Positions 1 through 5,398 of a stretch of DNA of 5,496 nucleotides are shown piece by piece. Position 1 is the stretch's first letter. Each line of letters opens with the position of its first letter. The stretch is from an uncultured Lachnospiraceae bacterium. Lineage in GTDB: Bacteria; Bacillota; Clostridia; Lachnospirales; Lachnospiraceae. The notes beneath the pieces were generated by a model. The model saw only the letters and a program-made list of their open reading frames with translations. It searched no databases and had not been told where the DNA came from. Position numbers and translations under genes: made by a program. The stretch covers positions 1 to 5,496 of the forward strand of contig CAKRNI010000178.1 of NCBI GenBank assembly GCA_934370915.1, in the 5' to 3' direction.

Positions 1-1113
1 GCGGATCTTTATTCCGGCCTCCAGAAAATCTTTCCGGATGAGAAGAACCTCACCCTGACGGAGCGTCTGGAAGCCGCGGTGGGGCCGCTCCTTTCCTGGT
101 ATCGTGGGAATAAACGAGATCTCCCCTGGAGGGAGGACCGGGATGCTTACCGGATCTGGATTTCTGAGATTATGCTGCAGCAGACGAGAGTCGAAGCGGT
201 AAAGCCCTACTTTGCGAGATTCATGGAGTGTTTTCCTACTGTCGGGGCGTTAGCCGCGTGTGAGGATGAGGAACTCTTTAAGTGCTGGGAAGGTCTCGGA
301 TATTACAGCAGGGCAAGAAATTTAAAAAAGGCTGCAAAGATCATCGTTTCAGAGTACGGCGGAAAACTTCCCGCGGATCACAGGGCTCTTCTTGCGCTTC
401 CGGGAATCGGAAGCTATACGGCCGGTGCCATCGGATCCATTGCCTTCGGTCTTCCTGTCCCGGCAGTTGACGGAAATGTCATGCGGGTCTTATCGCGAGT
501 ATCCGGAAGTTACGAGGACGTCTTAAAACAGGCGGTAAAAAAGAAGACAGAAGCTGCGGTGGAGAAGGTCTTAAGGGCACTCAAAAAGGATGAACCAGGG
601 GACTTTAATCAGGCGCTCATTGAGACAGGGGCAATCGTATGTGTTCCGAACGGTGCGCCCCTCTGCGAACTCCCCTGTCCGTTCTATACGGTCTGTGAGG
701 CGAGAAAAAAGAAACTGACCTCACAGATTCCGGTAAAAACACCAAAAAAGAAAAGGAAAATAGAGGAAAAGACCGTATTATTAGTGGAATACGGGGACAA
801 AATAGCCATTAGAAAGCGGGATGACACGGGACTTCTGGCATCGCTCTATGAATTTCCAAATCTCGAAGGGAAATGTTCAGAAAAAGAGGTGCTGGAGTAT
901 CTCGGAAATGAGGCAGCGGTGGAGAAAAGCCTGCCCGCAGCAAAGCATATTTTCAGTCATGTGGAGTGGCATATGAGCGGGTATCTGATCAGGGTAAAGG
1001 AAGAAATTCCGGGTATGCTGTTTGTGGACAGAGAAGAAATGAGAGAGAAATATCCGATACCGAACGCATTTGCGGCATACAGAAGCCTCTGGCAGCAGCC
1101 GGATCAGAGGTAG
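1..1113 (+). CDS. mutY: A/G-specific adenine glycosylase MutY, 5' end probably outside the window
   Basis: MutY removes adenine mispaired with 8-oxoguanine or guanine, starting base-excision repair in the cytoplasm. Numbering from the GTG at 79, the order is: the N-terminal WY..N.RDLPWR signature (7-18); SEIMLQQTRVEAV with catalytic Glu30; the helix-hairpin-helix LPGIGSYTAGAI (107-118); VDGNVMRV with catalytic Asp131; an iron-sulfur loop with Cys188, 196, 200 and 206; and a C-terminal NUDIX-like 8-oxoG recognition domain (about 232-340) with the expected FSH at 292-294. The frame stays open from 79 back to base 1. Those 26 codons contain no ATG or TTG, and they include LTERLEAAVGPLL, which resembles the helix that precedes the WY motif in family members. 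The GTG at 79 has only a weak GGAAG upstream and would give an unusually short N-terminus (344 aa). I therefore treat the gene as 5'-partial, with GTG 79 as the fallback start. The TAG at 1111-1113 is certain. Confidence 0.93.
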   Translation, partial: ADLYSGLQKIFPDEKNLTLTERLEAAVGPLLSWYRGNKRDLPWREDRDAYRIWISEIMLQQTRVEAVKPYFARFMECFPTVGALAACEDEELFKCWEGLGYYSRARNLKKAAKIIVSEYGGKLPADHRALLALPGIGSYTAGAIGSIAFGLPVPAVDGNVMRVLSRVSGSYEDVLKQAVKKKTEAAVEKVLRALKKDEPGDFNQALIETGAIVCVPNGAPLCELPCPFYTVCEARKKKLTSQIPVKTPKKKRKIEEKTVLLVEYGDKIAIRKRDDTGLLASLYEFPNLEGKCSEKEVLEYLGNEAAVEKSLPAAKHIFSHVEWHMSGYLIRVKEEIPGMLFVDREEMREKYPIPNAFAAYRSLWQQPDQR

Positions 1114-1166
1114 AGGGCATGGCTGCCTGTGGGCTGCAGAAACAGGTTGATATTTCTTACGATTAC

Positions 1167-1185
1167 GGCGCACAGGGCGCCTTTT
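1167..1185 (+). terminator. Short GC-only hairpin with T-run between mutY and the lipid kinase gene; weak terminator or attenuator
   Basis: GGCGC (1167-1171) pairs with GCGCC (1177-1181) around a five-base loop and is followed directly by TTTT (1182-1185). The form is that of an intrinsic terminator, but the 5-bp stem and four T residues make it weak. It ends only two bases before the GGAG that serves the next gene. Partial termination of the mutY transcript, or no function, are both possible. Confidence 0.3.
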
Positions 1186-1187
1186 AT

Positions 1188-1191
1188 GGAG
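1188..1191 (+). promoter_or_regulatory. Ribosome binding site that favours the ATG at 1202
   Basis: GGAG lies ten bases before the ATG at 1202 but only one base before the in-frame GTG at 1193. One base is too close for a Shine-Dalgarno site to work. The ATG also gives the family-typical N-terminus [13 protein letters not shown], so it is the preferred start. Confidence 0.6.
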
Positions 1192-1201
1192 CGTGATCAC
1201 G

Positions 1202-2128
1202 ATGAAAAAAATGATATTTGTTTTTAATCCCCGTTCCGGGAAGGAAGCCATCAAAAACCAGCTGTCTGATATTCTCGGAATTTTCTGCAGGGCAGGATAT
1301 CTGCCGGGTGTCTATGTGACTCAGGAGCCGGGGGATGCGGCGAGAATCGCCGAGGAATACGGCAAGGATGTGGAGCTTTTCGTCTGCAGCGGCGGAGATG
1401 GGACCTTAAACAGTGTGATCTCCGGGATCATGAAACTGGAGAAACGTCCGGAGATCGGATATCTCCCGGCGGGTTCCACGAATGATTTCGCGAGAAGCTT
1501 AAAGATTCCGGCAAACCTCACGAAGGCAGCAGAGGATGTGGTGAGCGGAAAGTCCTACGGCGTCGATATCGGAAAGTTCGGTGATGGGCGGTACTTTGTT
1601 TATATTGCGGCTTTTGGCGCTTTCACGGAGGTGTCCTACAGTACGCCTCAGGATATCAAAAATCTTCTCGGCCATCAGGCGTATATCCTGGAGTCCATCA
1701 AAGCCCTTGGAAATTTAAAGTCCTACAAGATGCATGTGGCGTGGGATCATGGCGAGGCGGACGGAGAATTTATCTTTGGTATGGTGACGAACACCACAAG
1801 CGTCGGCGGGTTCAGCGGACTTGCACCGAAGGATGTTTCCTTCCACGACGGTCTGTTTGAGGGAGTGTTTATCCGGACACCGAAGTCTCCGGTGGATCTT
1901 CCGAATATTCTAAGCGGTCTGCTCCTTTTCCCGGAGCAGGAAAATAAGGACGTGATCCGTGTGAAATCATCGAAATTTACTGTGACGGCGGAGGAAGAAA
2001 TCCCGTGGGTACTTGACGGTGAGTTCGGGGGATCGGTGACTGAGGCGAGAATTGAAAATGTGAAGGAAGCAGTCACCTTAAGCTGCAGTCCGGAACCGGA
2101 AAAACGTGAGGAAAAGACAGAGGAATGA
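1202..2128 (+). CDS. Diacylglycerol/lipid kinase family protein (YegS/BmrU/DgkB-like)
   Basis: This 308-residue protein belongs to the soluble diacylglycerol-kinase catalytic family, which phosphorylates diacylglycerol or a related lipid with ATP at the inner face of the membrane. Visible marks are the FNPRSGK nucleotide-binding start (8-14), GGDGT (64-68), [10 protein letters not shown] (88-97, a Ser variant of the common GTxNDFA), VDIG with Asp122, a glycine-rich [13 protein letters not shown] stretch (198-210), FHDG (214-217), and LDGE with Glu274 near the C-terminus. Asp122 and Glu274 correspond by motif to acidic catalytic residues in DgkB-type enzymes. There is no signal peptide or membrane helix, and the length is normal for the family. 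The ATG at 1202 is chosen over the GTG at 1193 on ribosome-site spacing. It lies 88 bp after mutY with no promoter seen, so co-transcription is likely. In Firmicutes the expected role is recycling diacylglycerol from lipoteichoic acid or phospholipid turnover, but the substrate cannot be fixed from sequence. Confidence 0.9.
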   Translation: MKKMIFVFNPRSGKEAIKNQLSDILGIFCRAGYLPGVYVTQEPGDAARIAEEYGKDVELFVCSGGDGTLNSVISGIMKLEKRPEIGYLPAGSTNDFARSLKIPANLTKAAEDVVSGKSYGVDIGKFGDGRYFVYIAAFGAFTEVSYSTPQDIKNLLGHQAYILESIKALGNLKSYKMHVAWDHGEADGEFIFGMVTNTTSVGGFSGLAPKDVSFHDGLFEGVFIRTPKSPVDLPNILSGLLLFPEQENKDVIRVKSSKFTVTAEEEIPWVLDGEFGGSVTEARIENVKEAVTLSCSPEPEKREEKTEE

Positions 2129-2172
2129 CGGTTGGACTGTAATAAATTCAACGAAAAAGCCAGAGAAAAAAG

Positions 2173-2201
2173 TTGAAAAATGTCGCAGGATAGTATATAA
2201 T
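2173..2201 (+). promoter_or_regulatory. Housekeeping promoter of rpoD
   Basis: TTGAAA (2173-2178) and TATAAT (2196-2201) are separated by exactly 17 bp, a near-perfect primary-sigma promoter. Transcription would start near 2207, giving a leader of about 58 bases. The -35 overlaps the right arm of a 6-bp inverted repeat, TTCAAC (2147-2152) and GTTGAA (2172-2177), which could be a weak operator or chance. The promoter lets rpoD be expressed independently of mutY and the lipid kinase gene, and by its own product. Confidence 0.87.
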
Positions 2202-2230
2202 GAACTATTGTGGAGTATTTTGGTTAGCTC

Positions 2231-2254
2231 CAACCTGAAAACCAACCTGAAAGG
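2231..2254 (+). repeat. Tandem 12-mer repeat in the rpoD leader, running into the ribosome binding site
   Basis: CAACCTGAAA occurs at 2231-2240 and again at 2243-2252, giving two 12-base units that differ only in the last two bases (AC, then GG). The GG of the second unit is part of the AAAGGA ribosome binding site (2250-2255). Upstream, TTGGTT (2220-2225) can pair with AACCAA (2240-2245) at the unit junction, and its GGTT can pair with the AACC of either unit. Confidence 0.75.
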
Positions 2255-2264
2255 ACGTTATTCA

Positions 2265-3389
2265 GTGGAAAAAGAAGTATTTTTAGACAAACTTAAGAAA
2301 CTTGTCGCGCTTGGTAAGTCAAAGCAGAACGCGCTTGACGCGACAGAGATCAACGACTTTTTTGCCGGTGATAACCTCGGACCGGAGCAGATGGACGAAA
2401 TTTATAATTACCTGGAGCACAGCAATATCGATGTTGTGCCGGTAATCGATGACGCAATGCTTGCGGATGATTCCATGCTTCTGGATGATCTTGATGATGA
2501 CTACCGGGAAGAAAAGGACGGAGAGGACATTGACTTGGACGCGATTGATCTCTTGGAGGGTATCGGAACGGAAGATCCGGTCCGTATGTACTTAAAAGAG
2601 ATCGGTACTGTGCCGCTTCTTTCTGCGGATGAGGAGCTTCGTCTCGCAAAGAGAAAGGCAGAGGGTGATGAGTCCGCAAAAGAGCGCCTGATTGAGGCCA
2701 ACCTGCGTCTCGTGGTAAGTATCGCAAAGCGTTATACCGGACGTGGAATGAGCTTCCTGGATCTTGTTCAGGAAGGAAATCTTGGTCTGATCAAGGGTGT
2801 TGAGAAGTTCGATTATACAAAAGGATATAAGTTAAGTACATATGCGACCTGGTGGATCCGCCAGTCCGTGACGAGAGCACTTGCAGATCAGGCAAGAACG
2901 ATCCGTGTTCCGGTGCATATGGTAGAGACGATCAACAAGATGTCAAAGATGCAGAGAAAGCTGACTCTGGAACTTGGCTACGAGCCGTCCGTGACAGAAC
3001 TTGCGGAAGCACTTGAGATGTCTGAGGATAAGGTGATGGAGATCATGCAGATCGCGAGAGAGCCTGCATCCTTAGAGACCCCGATCGGTGAGGAGGACGA
3101 TTCCAACCTCGGTGATTTCGTTGCGGACAGCAACGCGGTGACTCCGGAAGGAAACGTGGAGTCCGTAATGTTACGTGAGCACATCGACGCATTACTTGGT
3201 GATCTCAAAGAGAGAGAGCGTCAGGTCATTGTTCTTCGATTCGGTCTTGAGGACGGACATCCGAGAACGCTGGAAGAAGTTGGAAAAGAGTTCAACGTAA
3301 CGAGAGAGCGTATCCGCCAGATCGAGGCGAAAGCATTGAGAAAGCTCAGAAATCCGGTCCGCAGCAAACGGATCCGGGATTTCCTGTAG
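2265..3389 (+). CDS. rpoD: RNA polymerase primary sigma factor RpoD/SigA
   Basis: This is the 374-residue primary (sigma-70 group 1) factor that directs RNA polymerase to housekeeping promoters. Domains in order: a region 1.1-like segment (1-60), a strongly acidic linker (about 61-97), region 1.2 starting [12 protein letters not shown] (103-114), region 2 (about 140-212) with the core-binding and -10 recognition helices including [18 protein letters not shown] (182-200), region 3 (about 215-290), and region 4 with the -35 helix-turn-helix ending [17 protein letters not shown] (346-362). The GTG at 2265 is chosen because AAAGGA lies nine bases upstream and the protein then begins [13 protein letters not shown]. 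The frame could extend to 2106, but that would overlap the preceding gene and run through the promoter. Compared with typical SigA, region 2 has conservative changes (KLSTYA for [17 protein letters not shown] for RQAITRAIADQ); all key aromatic residues remain. No dnaG lies directly upstream, unlike the common dnaG-rpoD order. Confidence 0.97.
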   Translation: MEKEVFLDKLKKLVALGKSKQNALDATEINDFFAGDNLGPEQMDEIYNYLEHSNIDVVPVIDDAMLADDSMLLDDLDDDYREEKDGEDIDLDAIDLLEGIGTEDPVRMYLKEIGTVPLLSADEELRLAKRKAEGDESAKERLIEANLRLVVSIAKRYTGRGMSFLDLVQEGNLGLIKGVEKFDYTKGYKLSTYATWWIRQSVTRALADQARTIRVPVHMVETINKMSKMQRKLTLELGYEPSVTELAEALEMSEDKVMEIMQIAREPASLETPIGEEDDSNLGDFVADSNAVTPEGNVESVMLREHIDALLGDLKERERQVIVLRFGLEDGHPRTLEEVGKEFNVTRERIRQIEAKALRKLRNPVRSKRIRDFL

Positions 3390-3459
3390 GACCGGGAAAC
3401 GGATATTGGAAGCGGATCGCTGGGGACAGATCGAACAGATCCGGCGAAAATAGAAATAC

Positions 3460-3490
3460 AGGCAGCGGGAGAAGATCCGGCTGCCTTTTT
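3460..3490 (+). terminator. Intrinsic terminator of rpoD
   Basis: GGCAGC (3461-3466) pairs with GCTGCC (3480-3485), and A3460 can add a pair with T3486. Two inner G-C pairs (3467-3468 with 3477-3478) can form past one bulged G. The stem is followed by TTTTT (3486-3490). It lies 71 bases after the rpoD stop, in the right place to end that transcript. Confidence 0.82.
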
Positions 3491-3594
3491 CCGTTGCGGT
3501 CTTTTTGCCGGTGATGGCAGCCGGGCGAGGACTGAGACAGAAGGAGACGCAGGAGATTGAAGCATCGGGGCAGCATAGCCTGCCGGGAGATCAT
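3491..3594 (+). other. Leader region of queH with hairpin next to the ribosome binding site; no clear promoter
   Basis: I find no convincing -35/-10 pair between the rpoD terminator and queH; TTGCGG (3494) and TTGCCG (3505) have no -10 at a suitable distance. Two structural elements are visible. GGCAGCCGG at 3516-3524 is the exact complement of CCGGCTGCC in the terminator's 3' arm (3477-3485). GGCAG (3569-3573) and CTGCC (3580-3584) form a small hairpin with a six-base loop directly beside the ribosome binding site GGGAG (3585-3589), which stands five bases before the queH ATG. queH may rely on read-through from rpoD or on a promoter I cannot recognise. Confidence 0.45.
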
Positions 3595-4257
3595 ATGAAC
3601 AAGAGGAACTATCAGAAGGAATTAGATAAAAAACTGGAAGAGCTGCAGAAGGAGGGAAAGGTCCCCACTTTATTTCTACACAGCTGCTGTGCTCCCTGCA
3701 GCAGTTATGTTCTGGAGTATCTTTCCAGATATTTTGAGATCACGGTATTTTATTATAATCCAAATATCTACCCGCCGTCGGAGTATGAGGAGCGGACATC
3801 GGAGCAGGAACGTCTGATCCGGGAGTTCAATGGGGAGTGGGAACAGGAGGCAGACCGCCACCCGATCCATTTTGTGGCAGGAACCTATGTGCCCGACGAT
3901 TTCTATGCAGCAGCAAAAGGGCTTGAGCAGGAGCCGGAAGGCGGCGAAAGATGTACGGAGTGCTTTAAACTCCGCCTCTCCGAGGCGGCGAGAGAGGCAA
4001 AAGCCGGCCACTTCGATTTCTTTACGACGACGCTTACGATCAGTCCCTTAAAGGACGCGGAGCGGTTAAACCGGATCGGGGAAGAGATGGGACGCGAGTA
4101 TGGCGTAGAGTTTCTGCCATCAGATTTCAAGAAGAGAAACGGATATAAGAGATCCACGGAGCTTTCCAGAGAACACGCGCTCTATCGGCAGAATTACTGC
4201 GGCTGCGTGTTCTCAAAGAGGGAGTCGGAGGCGCGCTCAGCGGAGAGACCAGAATAA
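3595..4257 (+). CDS. queH: Epoxyqueuosine reductase QueH (formerly DUF208)
   Basis: QueH reduces epoxyqueuosine to queuosine in tRNAs with GUN anticodons (Asp, Asn, His, Tyr), the last step of queuosine synthesis, and is unrelated in sequence to the cobalamin-dependent QueG. The 220-residue protein has the family's signatures: LHSCCAPCSS near the N-terminus (Cys31, 32, 35), YYNPNIYP (53-60), GERCTECFKLRL with Cys120 and Cys123, TTLTISPLKD (135-144), LPSDFKKRNGY (174-184) and YCGCVFS near the end (Cys202, 204). The paired cysteines are those expected for the iron-sulfur/iron centre. The ATG at 3595 is chosen because GGGAG lies five bases upstream and the family similarity begins after it; an extension to 3505 adds no recognisable sequence. 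It is cytoplasmic with no membrane segment. No other queuosine gene lies in the window. The C-terminal tail after YCGC is charged, and its last codons overlap the convergent hydrolase gene. Confidence 0.93.
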   Translation: MNKRNYQKELDKKLEELQKEGKVPTLFLHSCCAPCSSYVLEYLSRYFEITVFYYNPNIYPPSEYEERTSEQERLIREFNGEWEQEADRHPIHFVAGTYVPDDFYAAAKGLEQEPEGGERCTECFKLRLSEAAREAKAGHFDFFTTTLTISPLKDAERLNRIGEEMGREYGVEFLPSDFKKRNGYKRSTELSREHALYRQNYCGCVFSKRESEARSAERPE

Positions 4258-5241
4258 GATCCCGTCCTTCTCGATCCGGTCGATCGCCCCTGTCTCTGCC
4301 AGCCAGTCCAGACAGGAAAAGAGCTTCGGCCATGTATTGAGATAGGAGAAAAGATAGGAGTATCGGTAGGTCTGCATGCGCTGGACATAGAGTGCCTGAT
4401 CAAGCTCTAAAAGAGTCATGGGGCGGCGGCTTTCTGCCAGAGCCAGACGGAGCTGGGTGCAGCGTGTCTCATATTCGTCGATGATGCGGCAGGTCTCCTC
4501 ACGGATCTCGGTGAATTCTCCGTAGTGTCCGGGGAGAAACCGGTAACCGGTATAATCGGCAGCCAGCACCTTGAGGGATGCAAAGTATTCAGCAAGGAGA
4601 TGCTGGTCTTTTCCTGAGGTGATGACGATGGGAGTAAGGCCCAGGATCACCTGATCGGCGCAGAAGAAAAGCTTTTTCTTCCGCTCCACGAGCCCACACT
4701 GACCGGCTGTATGTCCGTATAGGGGGACGATCTCGAAATCATAGCCGCCGCAGGAGAGCGTGTCCCCCGGCGCGATGGGGGTAAAGGGAAAATGAAAATC
4801 AATGTTGTTTTCCCTTGCAAGCCGGTCAGCTCCGGTGTTGATTTCCTGCCAGGCATCGGGAGCCAGTTCTTTTGTGACTCCGCATTCCCTGGTGTAGGAG
4901 CGGCGCATGGTGTTGTCCTCGTAAAGACGGTGGTACCGGTCGGAACATTCGGAGATCTCCACGGGGTTCATGAAAGCCCGGGCACCGCGCTCTATGAAAA
5001 GGGAGACGTATCCGCTGTGATCTGCATGGTTATGGGTCACAAAGATGTCGAGATCCCGATAGTCGATGGAAAGCTCTTTTAAGGCATGTTCCATCTCATT
5101 CAGGCATTCCGGAACTTTCCAGGAGGTGTCGATCATGAGGCTGCGGCCATTGCCTTTTATAATATAGAGGTTTCTCGATGAGGTCCGCATGGCTTTATTG
5201 GTGAGAATGACTTTATATAGATTGGGAGCGAGTAGTTTCAT
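4237..5241 (-). CDS. Metallo-beta-lactamase-fold hydrolase with C-terminal winged-helix-like tail
   Basis: A 334-residue MBL-fold enzyme. The zinc-site motifs are complete: THNHADHSG (69-77; His70, His72, Asp74, His75), GHTAGQCG with His177, CADQ with Asp196, and LPGHYGE with His239. The C-terminal part (about 260-334; RPMTLLELDQALY, then LDWLAETGAIDRIEKDG) resembles the small winged-helix domain found after the MBL core in LACTB2-like proteins. Between the first and second metal motifs is an insert rich in charged and aromatic residues (about 95-150) that I cannot assign. Start ATG at 5241 is supported by AAGGAG ten bases upstream (5257-5252) and by a consensus promoter. No signal peptide is present, so a cytoplasmic enzyme is expected, and a secreted beta-lactamase is unlikely. 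The family includes thioesterases, glyoxalase II-like enzymes and nucleases; the substrate is not readable here. It overlaps the end of queH by 21 bp tail-to-tail and is divergent from ptsH. Confidence 0.88.
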   Translation of the reverse strand: MKLLAPNLYKVILTNKAMRTSSRNLYIIKGNGRSLMIDTSWKVPECLNEMEHALKELSIDYRDLDIFVTHNHADHSGYVSLFIERGARAFMNPVEISECSDRYHRLYEDNTMRRSYTRECGVTKELAPDAWQEINTGADRLARENNIDFHFPFTPIAPGDTLSCGGYDFEIVPLYGHTAGQCGLVERKKKLFFCADQVILGLTPIVITSGKDQHLLAEYFASLKVLAADYTGYRFLPGHYGEFTEIREETCRIIDEYETRCTQLRLALAESRRPMTLLELDQALYVQRMQTYRYSYLFSYLNTWPKLFSCLDWLAETGAIDRIEKDGILFWSLR

Positions 5242-5286
5242 TTTGCGGGAACTCCTTGAACGTGTTTTTTGAGGTAGATCGTTTTG

Positions 5287-5315
5287 ATTTTATCCCGGGC
5301 TGTGTAAAATGTCAA
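5287..5315 (-). promoter_or_regulatory. Promoter of the MBL-fold hydrolase gene
   Basis: Read on the minus strand, TTGACA (5315-5310) and TAAAAT (5292-5287) are 17 bp apart. Transcription would start near 5280, leaving a leader of about 40 bases that carries the AAGGAG ribosome site (5257-5252). The core hexamers and spacing are identical to those of the divergent ptsH promoter. Confidence 0.8.
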
Positions 5316-5334
5316 ATCATTCCGGGGCGTTCCG

Positions 5335-5363
5335 TTGACATCATAGGGTTTGTGGTATAAAAT
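5335..5363 (+). promoter_or_regulatory. Promoter of ptsH
   Basis: TTGACA (5335-5340) is followed after 17 bp by TAAAAT (5358-5363). An overlapping TATAAA (5356-5361) would give a 15-bp spacer and is less likely. The start would fall near 5370, with a leader of about 29 bases containing AGGAGG (5385-5390) eight bases before the ATG. Confidence 0.83.
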
Positions 5364-5376
5364 GAAAATGTTTACA
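5363..5376 (+). promoter_or_regulatory. cre-like operator (CcpA-type) over the ptsH start site
   Basis: TGAAAATGTTTACA matches the published cre consensus TGWAANCGNTNWCA at all defined positions but one (T for C at the centre). It begins on the last base of the -10 and covers the expected +1, a position where bound CcpA would block initiation. A second small dyad, TGTTT/AAACA with a two-base centre, overlaps it at 5369-5380, so another LacI-family or unrelated regulator is possible. The assignment rests on motif match and position only. Confidence 0.55.
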
Positions 5377-5398
5377 AACAAAATAGGAGGAACAGGTT

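Noticed and set aside
966..1196. Possible small plus-strand gene spanning the end of mutY and the intergenic gap
   Set aside because: Most of it is an alternative frame of mutY, and there is no convincing ribosome site or recognisable product.
877..1254. Minus-strand open frame of 125 codons over the end of mutY and the gap after it
   Set aside because: Its translation has no recognisable domain and it lies opposite a clear mutY C-terminal domain, so it is a shadow frame.
2147..2177. TTCAAC/GTTGAA inverted repeat as an operator or terminator before rpoD
   Set aside because: The 6-bp arms are 19 bases apart, A/T-rich, and the right arm is mostly explained by the -35 box. I noted it with the promoter but do not claim a separate site.
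2106..2264. Upstream in-frame extension of rpoD to an ATG-like start at 2106
   Set aside because: It overlaps the lipid kinase gene, runs through the rpoD promoter and expected transcript start, and adds no sigma-like sequence. The GTG at 2265 has a good ribosome site.
3412..3443. CGGATC and GATCCG inverted repeat after the rpoD stop
   Set aside because: GGATCC/GATC-type words are frequent throughout this window, the arms are only 6 bp around a long loop with no T-run, and the real terminator lies just downstream.
3505..3594. Upstream in-frame extension of queH from a TTG at 3505
   Set aside because: There is no ribosome site at 3505, no family similarity in the added 30 residues, and a good ribosome site exists before the ATG at 3595.
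4792..5082. 96-codon plus-strand frame inside the MBL hydrolase gene
   Set aside because: It is antisense to the metal-binding core of a well-supported gene, and its translation matches nothing I recognise.
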